A DNA stretch of 64,000 bases, from positions 62,001-126,000 of the forward strand of contig CATYSO010000001.1 in assembly GCA_958412345.1 (NCBI GenBank). Reading direction: 5' to 3'. The position numbers and the translations under genes are program-made. The stretch comes from an uncultured Collinsella sp. (GTDB lineage: Bacteria > Actinomycetota > Coriobacteriia > Coriobacteriales > Coriobacteriaceae). The notes under the pieces were generated by a model. It had not been told where the DNA came from and ran no database searches. It was given only the letters and a program-made list of their open reading frames with translations. Of the stretch, positions 18,483 to 26,631 are shown one piece after another. Position 1 is the stretch's first letter; each line of letters begins with the position of its first letter.

Positions 18483-19838
18483 CTAGTCCTCGTCTTTTTG
18501 GCCTGCGAGCAGCTCCGCGGATGTGAGCCCCAAAATCTCATCGGCTTGGTCGGCATCCTCCAGCGCGTCGATGTCCTTGAGCTTGCGCTCCATGACGTTG
18601 GTGCGCGTGGTAATGATGCCCTCGACCGTTTTGCCCGCGGTCTCGATCTGCTGCTGGGCGCGGCGCAGCGCCGCCTGATAGCGCGGCAGCTCGGCCTTGA
18701 CGGCGGAGAGCACGCGCAGTACGTCGTCGGTACGTTTTTGCAGCCTAAACGTCTGGTAGCTCATCTGCAGGCTGTTGAGAATGGCGGCCATGGTGCTGGG
18801 ACCGGCTACGTTGACGTGATAGTCGCGGCCCAGGATCTCGATAAGCCCGGGGCGGCTGACGATCTCGGCGTACAGCCCCTCAAACGGCACGAACATGATG
18901 CCAAAGTTGGTCGTTGCCGGCACACTCAGGTACTTTTCGCAGATGTCCTTGGCCTCGCGTTTCACCATCATATCGAGCGTCTTGCGCGCTGCGGCGACGG
19001 CCTCAGCGTCACCAGACTCCTGGGCGTCGAGCAGATGCTCGTACGCGTCGCCCGGAAACTTGGAGTCGATCGGCAGCAGCACGGGGTCGCCCTCGTCTAC
19101 CGGCAGCTTGACGGCAAACTCAACGCGTTCCGAGGCGCCGGGCTTGGTGGCGACGTTTTCCAGATACTGATCGGGCGTGAGGATGTCCGCCAGGATTGCA
19201 CCCAGCTGCACCTCGCCCAAAATGCCACGCGCCTTGACATTGCCCAGCACGCGCTTAAGGTCGCCCACGCCGGTGGCGATAGACTGCATGTCGCCCAGGC
19301 CCTTGTACACGGCCTCGAGCTGGTCGCTCACCTGCTTAAACGATGCCGACAGTCGGTCGTTGAGTGTGCGAGAGAGCTTCTCGTCCACCGTCGCGCGCAT
19401 TTGGTCGAGCTGCACGTTGTTGTCTTTGCGGATGGCGCCCAGCTGAGCATCGACCGTCTCGCGCACCTTGTCCAGGCGATGCTCGATGCCTTCGCGGTTG
19501 GCGCCAAGCTGTTGGGCCGTCTCGCGGCGCAGGTCATCCATACGGTCGCCGGCCTGCGAGAACTCGCGCGCAATGGTCAGGTAGCGCTGCTGCTCTACGG
19601 CGGCGTCGGTCGTCTGCTGCTGCGCGATGGCATTTGCCGTGCGGCGGGTTTCGGCCAACGCGACGTTCAGGGTGTCGAGCGTGCTGTTGGCCTGCTCGAG
19701 CGCTACCAGCGTTTCCGCGCTACTGTCGCCACGCTCCCGCAGCTCGGCACGCAGGCTCTTGAGCTGGAGGGCGCAAGCCACAGCAACCCCCACCGCCACC
19801 AAGGCGATCACAACAAGCACAATATCAATAGCAGACAT
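18483..19838 (-). CDS. rmuC: DNA recombination protein RmuC
   Basis: This 451-residue protein has one N-terminal membrane segment (about 5-27), a long coiled coil (about 30-190) and the RmuC nuclease-like domain (about 200-400, with GILGEVQLG and PIDSKFPGDAYEHL). RmuC limits inversions and rearrangements between short inverted repeats, which is notable in a genome so rich in them. The start at 19838 gives the membrane anchor directly at the N-terminus, with GGCGGAG just upstream. It lies 51 bases downstream of the HTH gene. Confidence 0.93.
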   Translation of the reverse strand: MSAIDIVLVVIALVAVGVAVACALQLKSLRAELRERGDSSAETLVALEQANSTLDTLNVALAETRRTANAIAQQQTTDAAVEQQRYLTIAREFSQAGDRMDDLRRETAQQLGANREGIEHRLDKVRETVDAQLGAIRKDNNVQLDQMRATVDEKLSRTLNDRLSASFKQVSDQLEAVYKGLGDMQSIATGVGDLKRVLGNVKARGILGEVQLGAILADILTPDQYLENVATKPGASERVEFAVKLPVDEGDPVLLPIDSKFPGDAYEHLLDAQESGDAEAVAAARKTLDMMVKREAKDICEKYLSVPATTNFGIMFVPFEGLYAEIVSRPGLIEILGRDYHVNVAGPSTMAAILNSLQMSYQTFRLQKRTDDVLRVLSAVKAELPRYQAALRRAQQQIETAGKTVEGIITTRTNVMERKLKDIDALEDADQADEILGLTSAELLAGQKDED

Positions 19839-19889
19839 AAACTCCGCCCAACAAACCCAATCGAGCACCAATCAAAACCGCGATCAATC

Positions 19890-20453
19890 TTACCCTGTCA
19901 AACGCACCGGGCGGCCGGCCCCTTCTTGGGTGCCCTTCTCCTCCGCATATTCCATAATGCGGCGCGCCGTCTCCCTGCTCACCTTTGAGTCATCGCCGGC
20001 CAAGTATGCGTATACGTTTCCTTTATTCAGGTGCAGAGCACGGCAGAGGCCATAGCGCGTTACGCCCGATTCCTCCAATGCTTCCAGTATTCTTTTTCGC
20101 ATCAGGGCGTTGATCCTTCTGTTCGCCACCGGCTTTTCCTTCACCGCTCTATACGCACGCCAAACGTTGGCATAACGATTAGGAAGCTCACTTTTGGCGC
20201 ATAAAGATATTATGTTACCCGCTTGACCGTACAAGGACAAAACGTCTCGGTAATCCTCTTCCATCCACGAGCCCTCGGATAAACCCAGAACGTATTCGGC
20301 TTTTCCTTGCGCCAAAGCAAGCAAAAACAGAGGCTCCGCCACGCGCGGCGCAACCGTCGTCGCCTGCTCAACCAGCTTTCTAAAACTCAGTGACTGCTGT
20401 CCGGATAGCTCTCGGCAATAGCCTTTTAAGAATCCCTCAAAGGTCAGATTCAA
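19890..20453 (-). CDS. Unrecognised protein with C-terminal helix-turn-helix
   Basis: I do not recognise a named family. The roughly 187-residue protein has an N-terminal helical region (LTFEGFLKGYCREL) and a C-terminal helix-turn-helix-like segment at about 120-170 (YGLCRALHLNKGNVYAYLAG), followed by RETARRIMEYA. It is probably DNA-binding. An ATG at 20471 has no ribosome binding site, and GGAGG lies downstream of it, seven bases before a TTG at 20453; that TTG is taken as the start. The upstream 60 bases are markedly AT-rich, with TATTATT and AATAATA arms that could be an operator. It may be a fragment of a toxin-antitoxin or phage-related system, but no partner is adjacent. Confidence 0.7.
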   Translation of the reverse strand: MNLTFEGFLKGYCRELSGQQSLSFRKLVEQATTVAPRVAEPLFLLALAQGKAEYVLGLSEGSWMEEDYRDVLSLYGQAGNIISLCAKSELPNRYANVWRAYRAVKEKPVANRRINALMRKRILEALEESGVTRYGLCRALHLNKGNVYAYLAGDDSKVSRETARRIMEYAEEKGTQEGAGRPVRLTG

Positions 20454-20589
20454 CCGAGCACCTCCGTTCATTTGCTATTATTATTTATCTTCAATAATAC
20501 TATTTAGTCGCACGACATGACCCGCAAGATGCAAGGATTCCACTCGTGGCGATAATCCTTGCATCCAAGAAGACCAATGGTGGCGAACG

Positions 20590-21024
20590 TCAGTCTTCCC
20601 AACCGACCTGGATGGTTGTTATGACGTCACCTAGGCGCTGGCCCAGGGCCGCTAGATGCTGGAGCACCTCGTTGGGCGATGCGCCGTTGAGGATGCACGT
20701 GAGGGCATACGACGCCAGAAAGATGGCCGCAAGCCCCAGCGGGATGAGCACGATCATCGCCAATGTGCGCAGGCGCTGGCCCAAACGGCGGCGGCGCGCG
20801 CGGCGTTTGTCGAACGCGAGCTCCTGCGCATATGATTCTTGCTGTACGGAATAGGCCTCTGGCGCCGATTCATACCCGGGCACAGCTGCAGGTACAGCAG
20901 TGGGCACGACATTTTGCGCAAAGGGCTGGGCTGCCGCCCCTTGCATTTGCATCTCCATGAGTCGTTGTTGCTGACGCAGCATGCGCTCAGCTTGTTGCTG
21001 CGGAGTCTCAAGAAACAGATCCAT
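20590..21024 (-). CDS. Small single-pass membrane protein, unknown function
   Basis: The 144-residue protein has a Gln/Met-rich N-terminus (about 8-35, possibly a coiled coil), a Pro/Ala linker, a very basic patch KRRARRRRLGQRLR (about 75-88) and one membrane segment (about 90-115) ending in a short exterior tail. The start is the ATG at 21024, five bases after GGAGG. No family is recognised. The upstream neighbour is separated by more than 400 bases and the downstream HTH gene by 136 bases, so it is probably monocistronic. Confidence 0.7.
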   Translation of the reverse strand: MDLFLETPQQQAERMLRQQQRLMEMQMQGAAAQPFAQNVVPTAVPAAVPGYESAPEAYSVQQESYAQELAFDKRRARRRRLGQRLRTLAMIVLIPLGLAAIFLASYALTCILNGASPNEVLQHLAALGQRLGDVITTIQVGWED

Positions 21025-21282
21025 GCTGGCCTCCAAAATCGGAGCATTCGACGCTTACGACCAGCATCTCGCACCGCCATGACCGCGACAACGCAATCGC
21101 CGGCAATAGCCACAAAGATTCTTTTGCTCAAAAGCTGTCGAAAAGCTCAACAACTCCCCTACCAGCACTTTCTCTGAGCTTTTTTCGCCAGCAATCTTTT
21201 GGCCTTCCACCCTTACGCCAACTGACCAAAATCTAACCAAAAGCTTGACGGAAATTGTGAAGACAGGGACCCCGCACAAAAA
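21025..21282. other. Non-coding stretch upstream of the small membrane protein gene
   Basis: This is the gene-free part of the interval that precedes stem-loop element A. It contains an imperfect inverted repeat (AAAAGCTCA at 21141-21149 with TGAGCTTTT at 21175-21183). Open frames crossing it lack ribosome binding sites and run through the terminator at 21283, so none is called. Confidence 0.5.
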
Positions 21283-21439
21283 GTGCCGCCCCAAAGGGGC
21301 GGCACACAAACTTATTATCAGCTTTTCTGTAACGAGCATGCGACGACTCAACGCCGGAGCGCAGGGCGGGGAAACCTTTGCCTCGCGCGACCCTGCGAAG
21401 CCGTGAGCGAGAGGGAAAGGTTTCCCCGCCCTGCGCTCC
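21283..21439 (-). repeat. Large stem-loop element A with terminator (3' UTR element)
   Basis: On the minus strand, 19 bases past the stop of the gene at 21458, a perfect 24-bp stem (21356-21379 with 21416-21439) encloses a loop. About 50 unpaired bases follow, then a perfect 10-bp hairpin (GTGCCGCCCC, 21283-21305) and TTTTT, a classic terminator. Element B at 22185-22344 has the same order: near-identical linker, identical 24-base loop core (here 21386-21409), the same small hairpin, but a completely different long stem. The arms change together, which is covariation. Confidence 0.85.
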
Positions 21440-21457
21440 GTGGTCGGTTAGGACAGA

Positions 21458-22090
21458 CTACATGCCCGCGAGACCGCGGGCGGCGGTGGCACACATAAAC
21501 GCCAGGACTAGGATCACGAGTGAGCCCGCGATGTCGACTAGCACGCCCATTGCGCGACGCTCAAACAGCCAGCTCTCAAAGTGCGGAGCAACATTGCGCC
21601 AAACACGCCACAACAAGATGCCCATGCCGATGACGCCGGGAATATTAAGCAGCAAAATCTCGGAGCACAAGAGGCCAATCAGGTTGCCGGCGGCAAAACC
21701 CGCATCGCCCTCGCAGTATTTGCGATAAATCATGTACAACATGTATGCCACAAACGGCTGCAGGCACGCAGAGATAAACGTAACCACCATCGAGGGGTCC
21801 TGAGAAAAGACATCGGTGAGCTTATCCACGCTCGTGGCATCCTTAGAGGCCAGGAACAGACCAATGACCACCACGGGCACCACACCCAAGATGACCTCGA
21901 CCAGAGTAAACAACTTGGCAGTCAAATCCTCACTAGCCGAATTCAAATGAGGCGCCCACTCAGAATGAGCATGCGCGCCGACCTTTTTCTCCTTATCGGC
22001 ACGGGCAACCTTACCGTCCTCATTAACCACGCGATTAGGATCACGACGAGTCCCAGCAGCAGCCATCCGAGCCCGAGACTTCTTACCCAT
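21458..22090 (-). CDS. Multi-pass membrane protein, unknown function
   Basis: The roughly 210-residue protein begins with a basic, charged N-terminus (MGKKSRARMAAAGTRRD) and then has four or five membrane segments (about 62-85, 105-130, 137-165 and 190-208). No named family is recognised with confidence. Two nearby ATGs are possible: 22090 (chosen, with a weak GGGG site upstream) and 22102. The gene lies between the two related stem-loop elements A and B and is followed by element A as its terminator. Confidence 0.65.
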   Translation of the reverse strand: MGKKSRARMAAAGTRRDPNRVVNEDGKVARADKEKKVGAHAHSEWAPHLNSASEDLTAKLFTLVEVILGVVPVVVIGLFLASKDATSVDKLTDVFSQDPSMVVTFISACLQPFVAYMLYMIYRKYCEGDAGFAAGNLIGLLCSEILLLNIPGVIGMGILLWRVWRNVAPHFESWLFERRAMGVLVDIAGSLVILVLAFMCATAARGLAGM

Positions 22091-22184
22091 AAAGCACCCC
22101 ATCAGGTAGTAGATAAACTAAAAGTCGCTACCCAGTGTACCCCACCCATGAACGGTGCCGTCCCAACCAGCCCCCACACAAAAC

Positions 22185-22344
22185 GTGCCGCCCCAAAAGG
22201 GGCGGCACACAAACTTTTTTATCAGCTTTTCAGTAACGAGCACGCGACGACCCAAAGCGGGCCGGGAGGGCCGGACTACCTTCCCTCAACGCGACCCTGC
22301 GAAGCCGTGAGCGGGGAGGGAAGGTAGTCCGGCCCTCCCGGCCC
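22185..22344 (-). repeat. Large stem-loop element B with terminator (3' UTR element)
   Basis: This is the second copy of element A, located 21 bases past the rubrerythrin stop on the minus strand. Its long stem is a perfect 29 bp (22259-22287 with 22316-22344) unrelated in sequence to that of A, while the loop core CGCGACCCTGCG...GTGAGCG (22290-22313), the 50-base linker and the terminal GTGCCGCCCC hairpin (22185-22208) are conserved. It probably terminates rubrerythrin transcripts. Confidence 0.85.
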
Positions 22345-22365
22345 AGCTCACGCTAGCGCCACGCG

Positions 22366-22905
22366 CTAGTAGTTCACCACCTGCTCCTCAAAGTACGCCT
22401 TGGGGTGGTTACACACCGGGCACACCTCAGGCGCCTCGGCACCAACGTGCAGGTGCCCACAGTTCAGGCACTTCCACACCTTCACGCCCTCACGCTCAAA
22501 CACCTCGCCCGACTCGATGCGCTCGACGAGTTTGTTGTAGCGCTCCTCGTGGGCCTTCTCGACGGCGGCGACACCACGGAACTTTGCGGCAATCTCGGCA
22601 AAGCCCTCTTCCTCGGCGGTCTTGGCAAACTCGTCGTACATCGTGGTCCACTCGTAGTTCTCGCCCGCAGCGGCATCACGCAAGTTGTCCAGGGTGTCAG
22701 GAACGGCGCCATCGTGCAGATACTTAAACCACAGTTTGGCGTGCTCGGACTCGTTGCCAGCCGTCTCGGCAAAGATGTTCGAGATCTGAACGTAGCCGTC
22801 CTTCTTTGCCTTGGAGGCATAGTAGCGATACTTGGTGTGTGCCTGGGACTCACCGGCAAAAGCGGTCTCGAGGTTCTTCTTGGTTTGGGAATTCTCAAAA
22901 TCCAT
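22366..22905 (-). CDS. rbr: Rubrerythrin
   Basis: This 179-residue protein has a four-helix di-iron domain (about 1-135, with [27 protein letters not shown] and [10 protein letters not shown] supplying Glu/His ligands) and a C-terminal rubredoxin-like domain with two Cys pairs (CLNCGH and CPVCNHP). It reduces hydrogen peroxide in anaerobes. The start at 22905 has AAGGGAA upstream. It lies 114 bases downstream of mutY and the Rrf2 regulator on the same strand, so it may belong to the same oxidative-stress group. Confidence 0.95.
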   Translation of the reverse strand: MDFENSQTKKNLETAFAGESQAHTKYRYYASKAKKDGYVQISNIFAETAGNESEHAKLWFKYLHDGAVPDTLDNLRDAAAGENYEWTTMYDEFAKTAEEEGFAEIAAKFRGVAAVEKAHEERYNKLVERIESGEVFEREGVKVWKCLNCGHLHVGAEAPEVCPVCNHPKAYFEEQVVNY

Positions 22906-23019
22906 AGGTGTACTTCCCTTCAACGCATGCCGCCCGTAGGCTTCGAGCGGCCTCGTCTTTAGGATGCCCTCATGTCAGAAATCTAAACCTTACAATCCTG
23001 TTCTTCAGATTTGCACAGG

Positions 23020-23925
23020 CTAGATGCTCAGCCAGCGATCGCCCTCGGCTCGGCAAAAGCCCTCACGCTCCAGGTCGGCCAGAATGCCCGCGACAAGCTC
23101 GCGCTCGACCGGTCCACGCCCAGCCGCCGCTTCCATCTCGTTAACGCCCACCAGGGCATCAGCAAGCGTAATCCCCGCCGGTTGGCCATCGCGCGCTGCC
23201 AGCAACATGCGCACGATATGCGCGCGCTTTTGGCGACGCGAGCCCTCAAACTTTGATTGACGGCTATAGCCCGCCGAGCGCCTGGACGGATTGGGCAACG
23301 TCTTTTTTAGATATGCGCCGTAATCCAGCAACGCGTAATACCACGCACGCGGCGTGTCGGCGTCATCGAGCGGCACGGCAAAGGGAACGATCTCGTCGGT
23401 CGCCGCACCGGGGGCCGCCGGACAGGCCGCCTGAATCAGCGGCACCAGCTCGCGATCGGGAACAGCCGGTACATCGGGAAAGAAGTGATGCAGAAAGACC
23501 GTGCGCACGTTGGTCTCCAGATACACGCCCGGAAGATCAAACGCAAACGACCGGATACCCTGCGCCGTTGCCGGGCCAATACCAGGCAGAGCGACCAAGT
23601 CACGCGTCTCGTGCGGAAACTCCCCGTTCCAGTCCTCTACAACGCGCTGAGCGGCCTTGTGGAGCGCCAGAGCGCGTCGGTTGTAGCCCATCCCCTGCCA
23701 AGCGTCCAAAACATCGGAAGGCGCGGCCTGGGCAAGCGCCTGCACGGTCGGAAAGCGATCGAGCCACGCCGGCATGCGCGTCTCCACGCGCGGCACCTGT
23801 GTTTGCTGCAGCATGACCTCGGAAAGCCAAATGATGTACGGATCGCGCGTGCGGCGCCACGGAAGGTCGCGATAACGCAGGACCCCTTCCGAACGAATCA
23901 TCGAACGAAAGGGGTCCTGAATCAT
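23020..23925 (-). CDS. mutY: A/G-specific adenine glycosylase-like protein, iron-sulfur-free (clusterless MutY)
   Basis: This 301-residue HhH-GPD protein has the MutY signature SEVMLQQTQVPRVETR with catalytic Glu36 and the hairpin LPGIGPATAQG. Two things are odd. The four [4Fe-4S] cysteines that normally follow the GPD core are missing, the region instead reading LLDYGAYLKKTLPNPSRR. And the second catalytic acid, Asp in MutY (DGNV), is Glu137 here (ETNV). The C-terminal NUDIX-like 8-oxoG-recognition domain is replaced by about 70 residues. Clusterless MutY-type glycosylases are known; activity should still be tested. The start at 23925 has AAGGAG. It is 21 bases downstream of the Rrf2 gene. 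Confidence 0.8.
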   Translation of the reverse strand: MIQDPFRSMIRSEGVLRYRDLPWRRTRDPYIIWLSEVMLQQTQVPRVETRMPAWLDRFPTVQALAQAAPSDVLDAWQGMGYNRRALALHKAAQRVVEDWNGEFPHETRDLVALPGIGPATAQGIRSFAFDLPGVYLETNVRTVFLHHFFPDVPAVPDRELVPLIQAACPAAPGAATDEIVPFAVPLDDADTPRAWYYALLDYGAYLKKTLPNPSRRSAGYSRQSKFEGSRRQKRAHIVRMLLAARDGQPAGITLADALVGVNEMEAAAGRGPVERELVAGILADLEREGFCRAEGDRWLSI

Positions 23926-23946
23926 ATCTATGCTCCTTATGCGGCG

Positions 23947-24432
23947 CTATTCCTCCCGGCAAGCACATGCACAGGCGGCGTACTCGGGAAACGCGTCGCG
24001 GTCGGCGAATTTGGAATCGACGGCCGGGAACTGGCGGTGAGCGACGATGTCGCCGAGCGAAACGGAATCGAGGTAGTCGCGCATCAACGCTTGAGCTCCG
24101 GCCCACAGGGGATGATAGCAGCACGTGCCCATGCGTGCACAGTCGCCATCGGGTGCGGTGCAATCATTCATAACCATAGGGCCCTGAACGGCCTCGACGA
24201 CCTGACGAATGGTGACGTCGTCCGGACTGACCTTGAGACGCATGCCACCGTGGACGCCACGCAGGCTCTCCACAATACCGGCCTGGACCAAACCGTGCTG
24301 AATCGAGCGGGCAAACGAATACGGAACATTGACCTCTTCGGCAGCGGTGCGAACAGAAAGCAAACGCTCCGGATCCTCGGCAAGCATCGCCAACATACGA
24401 AGGGCGTAATCAGTCTTCCTCGATATGTCCAT
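23947..24432 (-). CDS. Rrf2-family transcriptional regulator (IscR/NsrR-like, with cysteines)
   Basis: This 161-residue protein has the Rrf2 winged helix (residues 1-80: MDISRKTDYALRMLAML, SVRTAAEEVNVPYSFA, GGMRLKVSPDDVTIRQVV) and a cysteine region at about 93-108 (CTAPDGDC...GTCC) that may hold an iron-sulfur cluster. A further CACAC stands near the C-terminus. Members sense iron-sulfur status, nitric oxide or redox state. The start at 24432 has AAAGGGG. It heads an operon with mutY, and a promoter lies upstream at 24593-24621. Confidence 0.88.
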   Translation of the reverse strand: MDISRKTDYALRMLAMLAEDPERLLSVRTAAEEVNVPYSFARSIQHGLVQAGIVESLRGVHGGMRLKVSPDDVTIRQVVEAVQGPMVMNDCTAPDGDCARMGTCCYHPLWAGAQALMRDYLDSVSLGDIVAHRQFPAVDSKFADRDAFPEYAACACACREE

Positions 24433-24592
24433 TTTTCCCCTTTCAAGGAATACGAACAGCTCGAACGAGCTCCGGGGCCGAGCTTGTGTCGAGACGCTAA
24501 ATGACCGCCAGGACATCCAAATGGTAAATCGGATATCCACTGAACGCCGCGCTCGGAGCGAAATGCATCAGATGCGGCCTACAGTGCAATTT

Positions 24593-24621
24593 AGTATAAC
24601 CTAACCCCCTGTCTCGTTGAA
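24593..24621 (-). promoter_or_regulatory. Promoter of the Rrf2-mutY operon
   Basis: On the minus strand TTCAAC (24616-24621) and TATACT (24593-24598) are separated by 17 bases. The predicted transcript has a leader of about 155 bases. The rest of the 360-base interval 24433-24791 holds no gene that I can support. Confidence 0.5.
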
Positions 24622-24753
24622 CGGGTGTTGCGCAACAAAGCTGTTGTTTAGACAGATATGCTTATTAGATTTTACTTGCGTTCCCGAAGGGGCGGGGATT
24701 CTGGGCGAAGATGCGCCAGGGCGATCGTTCTACCGAAACAAAGTGCATCAAAC

Positions 24754-24783
24754 GCAAAAAGCCACGTCCGAAGACGTGGCTTT
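24754..24783 (-). terminator. Terminator of the tRNA-Asp gene
   Basis: GCCACGTC (24761-24768) pairs with GACGTGGC (24773-24780) around a CGAA-type loop, and the minus strand continues TTTTTGCG. It lies 8 bases past the CCA end of the tRNA. Confidence 0.88.
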
Positions 24784-24791
24784 AATTGCGT

Positions 24792-24869
<78 letters not shown>

Positions 24870-25239
24870 AGGCAGGCGTTCGCGTTTGTTTCCGCTCGCG
24901 TGCGCTGCGGGGATTAGTATACACAGAAGTCTGTCCGGCGCGCAACAACTTTTTTTAAAAAAATTTTTCGGTCCCTCCGGGAGGGTCTCCGGGGCTGAGG
25001 GCGGGGGTTAAGTTTGCTGCTCTACAGTCCTGCGCAAGACGGAAAGCACATTAAGTGCTTTCCTTTGCGTGCGGAACTCGCGACAAACTTAACCCCCGCC
25101 CTCAGCCCCGGAGACCCTCCCTGCCGTCACATTGTTCGAGCCGCTGTTGTTGCTCGCCGCTTCGCGGCTCGGCGGCCCCGTTCTCCGCGACGGGGTTTGT
25201 CTAAGGATCTTGCTGAAGCTCCGCCTTTGGCTCAAATGG
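24870..25239. repeat. Gene-free region with giant stem-loop C (perfect 38-bp arms)
   Basis: Bases 24979-25016 are the exact reverse complement of 25084-25121, a perfect 38-bp stem. Its 67-base loop contains a second perfect hairpin (GGAAAGCAC at 25041-25049 with GTGCTTTCC at 25055-25063). Further small hairpins follow at about 25160-25200 (GCCGC/GCGGC and CCCCGT/ACGGGG). No open frame has a ribosome binding site. The element lies downstream of the phosphoesterase gene and upstream of the tRNA on the minus strand. Confidence 0.8.
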
Positions 25240-25271
25240 AAACGGGGGACGCATCTGCATCCCCCGTTTTT
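25240..25271. terminator. Terminator of the phosphoesterase gene
   Basis: ACGGGGG (25242-25248) pairs with CCCCCGT (25261-25267), with a short inner extension. T-tracts stand on both strands (TTTTT on plus, TTT on minus). It begins 8 bases past the phosphoesterase stop. Confidence 0.75.
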
Positions 25272-25278
25272 GTTGCGG

Positions 25279-25746
25279 TTACTCCAAGTCAATAAATTTG
25301 ATGCTCAGGATCTTGCCGTCTTTTACGAGCATTCTGGCCATGGTGGGGCCTCGGGTGCCTCTGGGGTAGCTGGCGCTGCCCGGGTTGAGGACTAAGCAAT
25401 GGCCCACTTGGGCTTCTTTGGTTACGTGGGTGTGGCCGTTGATGGCTACGTCTACGGATCCCACCGGAAGGTCTTCGCGGTAGTGGGCTACGGCGAATTT
25501 GAGGCCTTCGTAGGTAAAAAGCGCAAGACGGTCCACATCGGGGCCGTAGTCGCGGTAGTAATCGTTATTGCCCAGTACGGCCCGCACGGGGGCGATGGTG
25601 CATAGGTGCTCGTAGTCCATCTCTGACGTGAGGTCGCCGGCGTGGATGATCAGGTCTGCGCCCTCAAGCTCATCCAAGAGCGCAGGCGATAAATAGCCGT
25701 GGGTGTCCGAGATGATGTCGATGCGCTTGGCGCTTGCGCTGTTCAT
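25279..25746 (-). CDS. Metallophosphoesterase of the YfcE/MJ0936 family
   Basis: This 155-residue protein shows the metallophosphoesterase motifs in order: DIISDTHG, HAGDLT, LGNND, a His in VAHYRE and NGHTH. These residues hold two metal ions; YfcE-type enzymes act on phosphodiesters. The length is normal. The start at 25746 follows GGAAGGG. It stands alone between the terminator of the LytTR gene and its own terminator. The physiological substrate is unknown. Confidence 0.92.
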   Translation of the reverse strand: MNSASAKRIDIISDTHGYLSPALLDELEGADLIIHAGDLTSEMDYEHLCTIAPVRAVLGNNDYYRDYGPDVDRLALFTYEGLKFAVAHYREDLPVGSVDVAINGHTHVTKEAQVGHCLVLNPGSASYPRGTRGPTMARMLVKDGKILSIKFIDLE

Positions 25747-25785
25747 GGGATCCCTTCCGCAAAAAACGATTCGGCAGATACATAC

Positions 25786-25836
25786 AAAAAAGGCCCCACG
25801 GCCCCGCAGACGATGGGTCTACAGGGCTGCGGGGCC
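25786..25836 (-). terminator. Terminator of the first LytTR regulator operon
   Basis: GGCCCCGCA (25800-25808) pairs with TGCGGGGCC (25828-25836). A few bases later the minus strand reads TTTTTT at 25786-25791. Confidence 0.82.
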
Positions 25837-25842
25837 AGTGTG

Positions 25843-26559
25843 CTAGAGACTCAGGGCCTTCTTGAGCGGCACGACGCGGCGGCGCGAAACCGGCACGCGT
25901 TCGTCGACGCCCGTAATGCCCAGCTGGATGGCGCCCGAGGGCACCGTCTCAACGTCCGTGACGCACGCCAGGTTGACGATATAGCGGCGATGAACACGGA
26001 AGAAGCCAAAGTCGCAGAGCTTGGCCTCAAACTGCGCCAGCGAGGTCGTCGACAAAAAGCGATCATCGACGGTATAGATGCAGGAGTAATCGTCCTTGGC
26101 CATGATAAAGCGAATGTCGTCCACGGGAATGAGCACCTTGCGGCCGCCCTTTTCCACCGGGATACGCTCGATGGTCACTTTGCTGTCCGTGACCGGCTTG
26201 GCGCGCTGCATAACCTTCTCGATCGCGCGATCCAAGCGAGCTTCCTCGACAGGCTTCATCAGATAATCGACGGCATCCACGTCGAATGCCTCGACCGCAT
26301 GGTCGCTATACGCAGTCACAAACACGATCGCTGGCGGATTTTTGAGCTTATGCAGCGCCTCGGCAAGTTGCAGGCCCGAGGCACCGGGCATCGAGATATC
26401 GAGAAACACGACATCCACGCGACTTTCCATAAGCATCTCGATGGCGGAGCGAACGCTCGACGCCTCCGTGATCGTGCCGATCTTGCCCGTTTGCTCGAGC
26501 AAGAAGCGAAGCTCCGAGCGAGCCGGCGCCTCATCATCCACAATCATCGCACGCAGCAT
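25843..26559 (-). CDS. LytTR-type response regulator (first of two)
   Basis: This 238-residue protein has a receiver domain (1-120, phosphorylated Asp54 in FLDISMPG, Lys in YLMKPV) and a C-terminal LytTR DNA-binding domain (about 135-238, with FFRVHRRYIVNL). LytTR regulators often control cell-surface, autolysis or metabolite-uptake genes. The start is the ATG at 26559 with GAAAGG ten bases upstream; a TTG seven codons earlier is less likely. It lies 72 bases downstream of its sensor kinase. It is paralogous to the regulator at 31729-32463. Confidence 0.92.
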   Translation of the reverse strand: MLRAMIVDDEAPARSELRFLLEQTGKIGTITEASSVRSAIEMLMESRVDVVFLDISMPGASGLQLAEALHKLKNPPAIVFVTAYSDHAVEAFDVDAVDYLMKPVEEARLDRAIEKVMQRAKPVTDSKVTIERIPVEKGGRKVLIPVDDIRFIMAKDDYSCIYTVDDRFLSTTSLAQFEAKLCDFGFFRVHRRYIVNLACVTDVETVPSGAIQLGITGVDERVPVSRRRVVPLKKALSL

Positions 26560-26631
26560 AGGGATAAAACCTTTCGTCAACTAACTACGCCGGGCATCCG
26601 TCGCATGACGTTGAGCCCGTAGCCTTTTATT

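Noticed and set aside
21055..21351. 98-codon open frame on the minus strand between the two small membrane protein genes
   Set aside because: It runs straight through the terminator hairpin at 21283-21305, has no ribosome binding site, and its beginning is the linker of the repeat element.
21283..22344. Integron attC sites as an explanation for the large palindromes
   Set aside because: The palindromes lack the conserved RYYYAAC/GTTRRRY ends, have perfect rather than bulged stems, and no integrase gene is present.
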